64,000 nucleotides of DNA, taken from positions 124,001 to 188,000 of the forward strand of contig NZ_BAABBN010000004.1 of NCBI RefSeq assembly GCF_039537985.1, in the 5' to 3' direction. The notes beneath the pieces are model-generated. The model saw nothing but the letters and a program-made list of their open reading frames with translations, was not told where the DNA came from and did no database searches. Position numbers and translations under genes: made by a program. Shown here piece by piece: positions 52,403 through 59,497 of this stretch. This stretch comes from Litoribacillus peritrichatus (GTDB taxonomy: Bacteria; Pseudomonadota; Gammaproteobacteria; Pseudomonadales; Litoribrevibacteraceae). Within the stretch, counting starts at the first letter, position 1. Each line of letters opens with the position of its first letter.

Positions 52403-53469
52403 TGAATACGATTGAACGATACATTGCCCGAGTTGTTTTTTCTTCGTTTGCTGCGCTGGCTTTGATTATTCTTGGTTTGGACTTGTTGTTTTCGTTTCTG
52501 ACTGAATTAGGTGACACTCGCAATCAATATCAGTTTGTTGATGCGATGATGTTTATGTTGATGACCACGCCACGTCGCCTGTATGAATATCTCCCTTTGT
52601 TGGCAATGATTGGCGCTTTGGTGGGCATTGGCCGACTTGCCAATAACAGTGAGCTGGTGATTTTAAGAGCCGCAGGGATGTCGACTTACCGTATTGTGTA
52701 TGCAGTAATGAAGGCGGCGTTTTTCTTAATGCTTGTTGGCTTTTTATTGGGCCAGCTGGTGGTGCCGGTTTCTGAGGAATACGCGCAAACCTCCAAAGCG
52801 ATTAAAATGGCGGACGGTAAAGTTCAGCTCAGTGGCAAAAAGAAAGGTTTTTGGCATAAAGAAAGCAGTGAGTTTGTGCACTTCAGTTTGGTCGAACCTT
52901 CAGGTAAGTTGCACGGCGTAACGCGTTATAAATTTGAGGCCGATCAGCAGCTTGAGTCCATCGAATATTCCAAAATGGCGGAATATACCGATGGTCAATG
53001 GCGCTTGTACGATACCGAATTAACGCGTTTTTCAAACAACAAAACGCAAGTTGAACAAATTCCTGAAAAAATCTGGGATGTTTCTTTGCAACCTGCGCTT
53101 TTGTCCGTCATTGTGCTGAAGCCTGATTATCTGGCGATGACCGACTTATACGACTTATCTGATTACCTTGAACAGCAAGGTCTGGATGCCAGTTCATTTA
53201 AACTTTCATTTTGGCGAAAAGCCTACCAGCCGCTGGCAATCGGTGCTTTGGTGTTGATTGGTATCTCTTTTGTGTTTGGGCCATTGCGTTCCGTTGCAAT
53301 GGGAACCCGGTTGTTTTACGGCATCATTACCGGGTTAAGTTTTAAATACCTGCAAGACTTTATGGGGCCGGCGGCAACGGTTTTTGGTATTGAGGCCTGG
53401 CTGGCCGCACTGTTGCCAACGGTTTTATGTGCCATTCTTGGGTGGCTGATGTTAAAGCGGGCCGGTTAA
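52402..53469 (+). CDS. lptG: LPS export ABC transporter permease LptG
   Basis: Second permease of LptB2FG. 355 residues with six transmembrane helices and periplasmic domain; opening NTIERYIARVVFSSFAALAL and the cytoplasmic loop AMIGALVGIGRLANNSELVI are family features. C terminus WLAALLPTVLCAILGWLMLKRAG. Overlaps lptF by one base (TAATG), coupling equal synthesis. Confidence 0.96.
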   Translation: MNTIERYIARVVFSSFAALALIILGLDLLFSFLTELGDTRNQYQFVDAMMFMLMTTPRRLYEYLPLLAMIGALVGIGRLANNSELVILRAAGMSTYRIVYAVMKAAFFLMLVGFLLGQLVVPVSEEYAQTSKAIKMADGKVQLSGKKKGFWHKESSEFVHFSLVEPSGKLHGVTRYKFEADQQLESIEYSKMAEYTDGQWRLYDTELTRFSNNKTQVEQIPEKIWDVSLQPALLSVIVLKPDYLAMTDLYDLSDYLEQQGLDASSFKLSFWRKAYQPLAIGALVLIGISFVFGPLRSVAMGTRLFYGIITGLSFKYLQDFMGPAATVFGIEAWLAALLPTVLCAILGWLMLKRAG

Positions 53470-53495
53470 AGCTGGTTGGTATTCTTATCGGAATA

Positions 53496-53526
53496 AATTA
53501 AGGGGAAGCAGAGTTCCCCCTTAATT
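53496..53526. terminator. Bidirectional terminator between lptG and RDD gene
   Basis: AATTAAGGGGAA pairs with TTCCCCCTTAATT (one bulged C) around GCAGAG. Ends both the lptFG transcript and the convergent RDD transcript. Confidence 0.8.
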
Positions 53527-53531
53527 GGTGA

Positions 53532-53987
53532 TTACTTTTGTGGCTTCGGTATGACCGTTGTGCGGGTATTGGAAATACGTTCGTGCAAGGTTAATTGGTT
53601 ACTGTCGACAAACATCCATAGATAACCAAGGCCTAAAGGCAGGGCTGAAACAAAAGCAAACAGAAAACGGATTAACGCTTGTTGAAGCGTAATTGGCCGG
53701 CCATCCAGCGTTTCCACTCGTATTTTCCATGCTTTCATACCAGCGGTTTGTCCGCCGTCTGTCCAGAACTTGGCGAAGAAGCTGAACGCTGCGATAAATA
53801 ACAGGCTTTGAAACAGCGGACCTTTCACGGACTCCATGCCATTCACTCCTGTCACAATGAGAGTCAGTACAAAGTATATCCCCAACATGATTAACGTGTC
53901 GTAAACCATCGCGGCAAAGCGTACAACGATGCCGGCACTGGGAAGGGTTGCTTCAATTGGATACGGTTGAGATAAATTTGGTTGCAT
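53532..53987 (-). CDS. RDD family membrane protein
   Basis: A 151-residue membrane protein with three to four helices and the RDD pattern: arginine in VVRFAAMVYDTLIMLGI, then aspartates in WTDGGQTAGMKAWKIRVE and FVDSNQLTLHERISNTR. RDD proteins are proposed Na+/Li+/H+ antiporters in a few halophiles, but most are of unknown function. Start at ATG 53987 chosen; an in-frame GTG at 54011 is possible. Convergent with lptG. Confidence 0.85.
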   Translation of the reverse strand: MQPNLSQPYPIEATLPSAGIVVRFAAMVYDTLIMLGIYFVLTLIVTGVNGMESVKGPLFQSLLFIAAFSFFAKFWTDGGQTAGMKAWKIRVETLDGRPITLQQALIRFLFAFVSALPLGLGYLWMFVDSNQLTLHERISNTRTTVIPKPQK

Positions 53988-54124
53988 AATTTTTGTTGAC
54001 CATAAGAACACGCGAAGTGCATTCTAATGGATAGCTCGCGCAGGTTCAAAGCCACTCCTCACTTTCAAGCTTTGTGTATCGCCGTCGGGTTGTTTGCTTC
54101 ATGTTTTCCCGAATAGGATATGGT

Positions 54125-55360
54125 GTGATTTTTCGTTTAAAACCTTATTTGACAGGGCTTGTCATCATTATATTTGCCCAGTGGTTATTAGAGACTCAAA
54201 CGGAAACCTTACGAGGTTGGTTTGATTTGTTAAAGTGGTCTGGCTACGGCTTATTGGTTTTAACGCTCGTTGTGTCCGTGCATTTTAATCGTCCGGTTTA
54301 TGCGCACTTTATGGTGCTGGTGGGCATTCAGTATTATTTAATTCAGAATTTCCTGCAGGTTCCTCTCAGTGAGCCTTCTGCACAGGTGTTGTATTTATGG
54401 TTGGCCATTTGGTTGCCATTGAGTGCTTTGCTGGTATCAGTGGTTCCTGCCAAGCCGATTAAACACTGGTTCCAGGCACTGGTTGCCTGTGTGTATTTAG
54501 CCCCTTTACTTGGTGTTATTGCTTTATTGGATTCAATCAGTGTTTGGTATTCCGAATTCTTAGCCTCAGGTGCCGCACCGGATTTATTGTTTCAGTTCTG
54601 GCCTTCCGACTGGCTGGTTTCATCGGTTGGTGTTGTGATCTTTTACCTGATGTGTCTGCTGATAGGCCTTACCTTGGTCCGGTTTAACAAGGCATTAACG
54701 TTGCTGCCTTTGATGATTCTTCTGCAGGCCGTGTTGTTGATGCGTTTTCATTTAACCTTCGCTTCTGCGGTGATGTTTTTGGCGGGCATGCTGATTGTAT
54801 TTGTGTATTTGCTTCAGCAATCCTGGCAGTTGGTGTATTTGGATGAACTGACCGGGTTACCTGGCAGGCGAGCGATGAATGAAACCCTTCAGGGGTTAGG
54901 GCGAAGATACACGCTGGCCATGATGGATGTAGACCATTTTAAGAAGTTCAATGATACCTACGGTCATGACATCGGAGATCAGGTATTAAAAATGGTGGCG
55001 TCACGGATAGGCGAAGTCGGCGGGGGAGGAAAACCGTTTCGTTATGGCGGGGAGGAGTTTGCAATTGTCTTTCCTGGCAAAGCGCTGGGTGAAACCCTGG
55101 TGCACCTTGAAACAGTGAGAACCGCTATAGAAAACTATCAGATGACCATTCGCCAGCCTGATCGCCCGGAAGATAACGTCGAAGGTAAGAAAAAACGCGC
55201 GGTTAAGGTGGCTGAGTCGACCAAGGTTGTTTCCGTGACGATCAGCATCGGGGCCGCTGAGCGGGTGCAAGGGGAAAAGGACCCTAATGATGTCTTGAAA
55301 AATGCCGATAAAGTTCTGTACCAGGCGAAAGAGGCTGGCAGAAATTGCGTATGCTATTAA
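54125..55360 (+). CDS. Membrane diguanylate cyclase (GGDEF)
   Basis: A 411-residue protein with several N-terminal helices (to about 240) and a GGDEF domain beginning LDELTGLPGRRAMNETL. It contains MDVDHFKKFNDTYGHDIGDQ and RYGGEEFAIVFPGK near 307. No RxxD inhibitory site is visible before GGEEF (VGGGGKPF there). An insertion rich in Lys/Arg (RQPDRPEDNVEGKKKRAV) sits before SIGAAERV. GTG at 54125 has TAGGA six bases upstream; ATG at 54101 and GTG at 54074 are alternative starts. Confidence 0.9.
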   Translation: MIFRLKPYLTGLVIIIFAQWLLETQTETLRGWFDLLKWSGYGLLVLTLVVSVHFNRPVYAHFMVLVGIQYYLIQNFLQVPLSEPSAQVLYLWLAIWLPLSALLVSVVPAKPIKHWFQALVACVYLAPLLGVIALLDSISVWYSEFLASGAAPDLLFQFWPSDWLVSSVGVVIFYLMCLLIGLTLVRFNKALTLLPLMILLQAVLLMRFHLTFASAVMFLAGMLIVFVYLLQQSWQLVYLDELTGLPGRRAMNETLQGLGRRYTLAMMDVDHFKKFNDTYGHDIGDQVLKMVASRIGEVGGGGKPFRYGGEEFAIVFPGKALGETLVHLETVRTAIENYQMTIRQPDRPEDNVEGKKKRAVKVAESTKVVSVTISIGAAERVQGEKDPNDVLKNADKVLYQAKEAGRNCVCY

Positions 55361-55451
55361 TTGGCTAAGATTTTTGCTTTAACAAGATGCGCTAGCAAAA
55401 TTACTTGCCTGGTCTAAAGTAATAATTAGATCACTTAGGTGGGTAAGAAAC

Positions 55452-57077
55452 ATGTCTATATTATCAACGAGTCTATCGGCGAGACTTATTGCAGTAACCT
55501 TGTTCGGTACATTGGTGTCCGTTGTCGTTGCTCTGTGGGGAATGGGGAACATCAACTCTTCGGTAGATGGCTACCGTCATCTTGTCTCGGTTGAAATCGA
55601 ATCCGAAAGAACCATTGCTGCGATGAACTATGCCTTTAAGGTTCAGGTTCAGGAGTGGAAAAATGTTCTGCTGCGCGGTGATGACCCTAAACAGCTAGAA
55701 AAATATTGGGGTAAGTTTCAAAAGAAACGTGCCGAAATAGACAAGTTGGCCAAGCACCTGAAAAGCATTCTAGAAAATGATGAGGCGTCCAAACTGGTCA
55801 GCCAATTTATTTCCGCTTACGCCGAAGCCATGCCCAAGTATGAATCCGGCTATCGGGCGTTTCAGGATGCCGGATACGACCACAAAGCGGGTGACAAAGC
55901 GGTCAAAGGCATTGATCGGGCCCCGGCTCAGCTTTTAAATCAGGCGCAAGAAATTATTTCTCAGGTAGCGGCGGATGAAAGCGCCCTGATGGACACCAAC
56001 GCGTCTTCAGCGTTTGTGCTGTCGATTACGGTATTGATTATTTCTTCGCTCGTTGTGCTCGTAATACTCTTCTATGGCTTTTATAAAGGTTTGATTCGGC
56101 CGACCAAGTCCCTCGAATCTTTCTTCAGTGAGCTGGCCGATGGCAATCTGGCCGTTTCGTCTGATATTCGAAGTCAGGATGAAATAGGTCGTCTTGCAGC
56201 ATCCGCTCGCTCATTACAAAGTTATTTAATTGAAGTATCGAATGGGTTAAATAACGCTGTTAAAAGCGTGGAGCAAGCATTTACTGAGATAAAAACAACG
56301 TCCAGTCAGGTTTCGGAAGCAGCGCAAGAACAAAGCAGCCGCGCTGAAACTGTGGCCGCTGCCGTTCATGAGATGTCTACCGCAGCGCAAGAGATATCCA
56401 GCAATGCGACGAATGCTGCGGAAGCGGTGGATGAGACGCGAAATATTTCTGCCTCGGGTACTAAAATTATGCAAAGTACGGTGGGCGGTATTAATCAGTT
56501 GGCCGAAGAGATAGGCAACGCGGCGGATGTGGTTCAGAAACTCGAAGAAGAATCCCAGAATATCGGAACGGTGTTAAGTGTTATTCAAGGCATTGCTGAA
56601 CAAACGAACCTGTTAGCGTTGAATGCTGCCATTGAAGCAGCGCGAGCGGGTGAGCAGGGTCGGGGGTTTGCGGTGGTGGCCGATGAAGTGAGAACCCTGG
56701 CTCAGAGAACTCAGGATTCAACCACGGAAATTCAGGATATTATTGATAATATTCAAAAAGGCGCGCAAGCGGCCGTAACTGCTATGTCCAATGGGTCGGA
56801 GCGAACAGCAACTTCCGTATCTCAAGTGAACGAAGCGGGGACTGCATTAGAGAACATTAACCAGCAGGTAATGCGAATTCACGATATGAACATGCAGATT
56901 GCGGCGGCTTCTGAGGAGCAAACTCAGGTTATTGATGAAATTTCCACGAATGTGAGAAGCATTTCTGATTTGTCTGTTAAGACGGCTGAATACGCGACTC
57001 ACGGAGAAGATTCGCTAAGTTGTCTGGATGAAGTGAAAGAAGAACAAATTAAATTAGCCAGCCGATTAAGAACATAA
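55452..57077 (+). CDS. Methyl-accepting chemotaxis protein
   Basis: A 541-residue chemoreceptor. TM1 near 10-32, periplasmic four-helix-bundle sensor (about 35-188; EWKNVLLRGDDPKQLEKYW is a common start of this type), TM2 near 190-214, HAMP (215-265), then the signalling domain with the hairpin tip GIAEQTNLLALNAAIEAARA near 380-398. No pentapeptide for CheR/CheB binding at the C terminus. Ligand unknown. Confidence 0.95.
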   Translation: MSILSTSLSARLIAVTLFGTLVSVVVALWGMGNINSSVDGYRHLVSVEIESERTIAAMNYAFKVQVQEWKNVLLRGDDPKQLEKYWGKFQKKRAEIDKLAKHLKSILENDEASKLVSQFISAYAEAMPKYESGYRAFQDAGYDHKAGDKAVKGIDRAPAQLLNQAQEIISQVAADESALMDTNASSAFVLSITVLIISSLVVLVILFYGFYKGLIRPTKSLESFFSELADGNLAVSSDIRSQDEIGRLAASARSLQSYLIEVSNGLNNAVKSVEQAFTEIKTTSSQVSEAAQEQSSRAETVAAAVHEMSTAAQEISSNATNAAEAVDETRNISASGTKIMQSTVGGINQLAEEIGNAADVVQKLEEESQNIGTVLSVIQGIAEQTNLLALNAAIEAARAGEQGRGFAVVADEVRTLAQRTQDSTTEIQDIIDNIQKGAQAAVTAMSNGSERTATSVSQVNEAGTALENINQQVMRIHDMNMQIAAASEEQTQVIDEISTNVRSISDLSVKTAEYATHGEDSLSCLDEVKEEQIKLASRLRT

Positions 57078-57084
57078 ATCGGAA

Positions 57085-57114
57085 TTGACGCTTTATAAAT
57101 GCCTGCATTCGAAT
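57085..57114 (+). promoter_or_regulatory. Candidate promoter for the thiolase gene
   Basis: TTGACG (57085-57090) and TCGAAT (57109-57114) are 18 bases apart. Transcription would start near 57121, inside the right arm of the terminator hairpin, leaving a short leader before the ATG at 57153. The -10 match is only partial. Confidence 0.3.
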
Positions 57115-57132
57115 AGAATGTGGGCATTTTTT
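57097..57132 (+). terminator. Terminator of the chemoreceptor gene, upstream of thiolase
   Basis: A stem of about 14 pairs, including two adjacent G-U pairs (left arm AAATGCCTGCATTC, right arm GAATGTGGGCATTT), closes a five-base loop GAATA and is followed by six T. It lies 20 bases after the MCP stop and only about 20 bases before the thiolase start. Confidence 0.8.
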
Positions 57133-57152
57133 ATGGATCGGAGAAAAATAAA

Positions 57153-58334
57153 ATGAAAGACGTAGTGATTGTTTCTGCTGTTCGTACTGCGATAGGCAGC
57201 TTTGGTGGCGGTTTATCCAGTTTACCTGCTTCTAAATTAGGAGAGGTGGTGATTTCTTCTGCGTTGGAAAAAACGGGCATTTCTTCCGATCAGGTGGATG
57301 AAGTAATCATGGGGCAGGTGTTAACAGCAGGCTGTGGCCAGAATCCGGCAAGACAAGCTTCCATTAATGCAGGTTTGGCAAATACCACTCCGGCAATGAC
57401 CATCAATAAAGTGTGTGGTTCTGGGTTAAAGGCTGTGCACATGGCGGTTCAGGCAATTCAGTGTGGTGATGCAGAGGTTGTTATTGCGGGTGGCCAAGAA
57501 AGCATGAGTCAGTCTCCTCATGTTCTTCCTAAGTCTCGTGATGGTCAGCGCATGGGGAATTGGAGCATGATCGACACCATGATCACAGACGGGTTGTGGG
57601 ATGCGTTTAACGATTATCACATGGGGATTACCGCAGAAAATTTAGCCGAGAAATACGATATCTCCCGTGAGGCTCAAGACGCGTTTGCTGCGGAGTCTCA
57701 ACAAAAAGCGGTTGCTGCTCAGCAAGCCGGTAAGTTTGCAGATGAAATAGTCCCTGTATCAATTCCTCAGCGTAAAGGTGAGCCGGTGATTGTCGATCAG
57801 GACGAATGCCCTCGTGCCGGTACCACCGCAGAGAAGTTGGCAGGCATGCGAGCTGCGTTTAAGAAAGGCGGTACTGTTACCGCTGCAAACGCTTCTTCTC
57901 TCAATGACGGCGCGGCTGTCGTGGTAGTAATGAGTAAAGAAAAAGCGGATGAGCTTGGCTTGGAACCTTTGGCCATTATCCGTGGGTATGCAAATGCAGG
58001 CGTAGCGCCTGAAATTATGGGTATTGGCCCTGTCACTGCCACTCAGCGTTGTTTAGAAAAAGCAGGTTGGTCCATTGATGAGCTGGATCTTGTGGAAGCC
58101 AATGAAGCGTTTGCGGTGCAGTCTTTGTCGGTTAATAAAGAATTGGGTTGGGATGCTTCCAAAGTGAACGTGAACGGAGGGGCAATTGCTCTTGGTCACC
58201 CAATTGGTGCCTCAGGTTGTCGTATTTTGGTGAGTTTACTGCATGAAATGAAGCGCCGGGGTAAAGCGAAGGGTTTGGCGACACTTTGCATTGGCGGTGG
58301 TATGGGAGTTGCGTTGGCGGTGGAAACCCTGTAA
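57153..58334 (+). CDS. Acetyl-CoA acetyltransferase
   Basis: Thiolase that condenses two acetyl-CoA to acetoacetyl-CoA (PhaA/AtoB type), first step of PHB synthesis, or the reverse reaction. 393 residues. Active-site Cys in NKVCGSGLKAVHMA near 88, His in NGGAIALGHPIGASGCR near 348, second Cys in TLCIGGGMG near 378. ATG at 57153 with GGAG at -12 fits the family start; a frame from 57120 adds an unrelated leader that overlaps the upstream terminator. Solo gene here, no phaB or phaC next to it. Confidence 0.95.
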   Translation: MKDVVIVSAVRTAIGSFGGGLSSLPASKLGEVVISSALEKTGISSDQVDEVIMGQVLTAGCGQNPARQASINAGLANTTPAMTINKVCGSGLKAVHMAVQAIQCGDAEVVIAGGQESMSQSPHVLPKSRDGQRMGNWSMIDTMITDGLWDAFNDYHMGITAENLAEKYDISREAQDAFAAESQQKAVAAQQAGKFADEIVPVSIPQRKGEPVIVDQDECPRAGTTAEKLAGMRAAFKKGGTVTAANASSLNDGAAVVVVMSKEKADELGLEPLAIIRGYANAGVAPEIMGIGPVTATQRCLEKAGWSIDELDLVEANEAFAVQSLSVNKELGWDASKVNVNGGAIALGHPIGASGCRILVSLLHEMKRRGKAKGLATLCIGGGMGVALAVETL

Positions 58335-58390
58335 CTCGAAAAGCCTGTAGTTAAGACCAAGACTAAGACAGTCAAAACTTCATGATTTTA

Positions 58391-58434
58391 ATGCCCTGAA
58401 ACCAAACAACGGTGGTTGGTTTCTGGGCATTTTT
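58391..58434 (+). terminator. Rho-independent terminator of the thiolase gene
   Basis: ATGCCC-GAAACCAA pairs with TTGGTTTC-GGGCAT (one T-T mismatch), loop of about ten bases, followed by TTTTT. Confidence 0.85.
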
Positions 58435-58542
58435 CGTTTTTGTCGTGGTGAATTTTCTAATAGTTTCAATAAAATCAACTGGTTGAGAGTTGGCCTGGTA
58501 TTTGAATATGTATTCAATATATTCTAAGTACAGGGCATGGTT

Positions 58543-59451
58543 ATGTTTGGCGCAGAAGTAATCGCATCTTTTATTCTTATTTTTTCAGCCGGTATGGTTT
58601 TGGTATTAGGAGGGTTGTATTTAATAACTTCCTACTCTAAAACACGCTATCAGCGTCGCTCTTTGGCCAACTATGAGGCTGTACTTCAGTTAATAAGACT
58701 GGTGCAACAACACAGGGGATTGTGCCAAGGTGTTATTTCCGGTGATGCATTACTGGGAAGTAAGTTGAGTGAAGTGCAACGGCAGATTGTCCATTTGGTG
58801 GATGTGCTAAACCATAAACTGGAAGGCAAGTCTCAACAGCGTTGGGAAGGTTTTTTTGATCATTGGTTACGTTTAAGCAAGGGGTCTACGTCAGCAAAAG
58901 CAGAAGACAGTTTTCAACAGCACAACCACATGATCAGTAACTTAATGTATTTGAGTGAGGATATTTGTCTTAATTCCGATTTGGGTTATGGCGCGAACAG
59001 GAGTCAAACACAGTTGCTTTGGCGGCAGTTATTGATGTTGTCAGAAAGCCTGGGTCAATCCAGAGCCATCGGCACTTCGGTGTTAACCCGTCAGGAAACC
59101 AGTTATTTAGAACAAATACGTGTACAGCTGTTGTTTGATCGTATTGAAGCTCATATCGAATATTTGGCGGGGTATGTGTCGGAAGGAACACAGGCAAAGT
59201 TACAGGCTTGCATTGCTCCTATTTCGGCCACTTTAAAATTTATTTCTGAGGATATATCAAAAGTCTCCTACTCCGGCCAAGAATTTTTCTCGGTCGCGTC
59301 GCATTCTTTGGCGCAGGTGACGGGTATGCTTGACAGTGAAATCCATAGAGTAAAGCAGAGTCTGGGCCATTCGACTTCGCCAACGGTTGTTGAGTCGGTT
59401 ACGTTACAACCGGACGATACTCGCGTTCAAAACAGGATGGTTTTTCATTGA
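58543..59451 (+). CDS. NIT-like sensor membrane protein without output domain
   Basis: A 302-residue protein with one N-terminal transmembrane helix (FILIFSAGMVLVLGGLYLI). A helical domain follows, with LVQQHRGLCQGVISGDALLG and a second half with MLSESLGQSRAIGTSVL, the paired QxRG...and lG..Ra.g motifs of the NIT (nitrate/nitrite sensing) fold. The C terminus has no kinase, cyclase, HAMP or methyl-accepting domain. It lies between the thiolase gene and the convergent LOV/GGDEF/EAL gene, so a partner in signalling is possible. ATG at 58543 is favoured because AGGG lies eight bases upstream; an ATG two codons earlier overlaps it. Domain call by motif only. Confidence 0.65.
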   Translation: MFGAEVIASFILIFSAGMVLVLGGLYLITSYSKTRYQRRSLANYEAVLQLIRLVQQHRGLCQGVISGDALLGSKLSEVQRQIVHLVDVLNHKLEGKSQQRWEGFFDHWLRLSKGSTSAKAEDSFQQHNHMISNLMYLSEDICLNSDLGYGANRSQTQLLWRQLLMLSESLGQSRAIGTSVLTRQETSYLEQIRVQLLFDRIEAHIEYLAGYVSEGTQAKLQACIAPISATLKFISEDISKVSYSGQEFFSVASHSLAQVTGMLDSEIHRVKQSLGHSTSPTVVESVTLQPDDTRVQNRMVFH

Positions 59452-59497
59452 TTTCAGACCCTTCTGAAGGCGCGGGCGTTAGGTTTTTTGAACTTGC

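Noticed and set aside
59453..59468. TTCAGA/TCTGAA hairpin between NIT-like and LOV genes
   Set aside because: Only six weak pairs and no T-run; not strong enough to list as a terminator.
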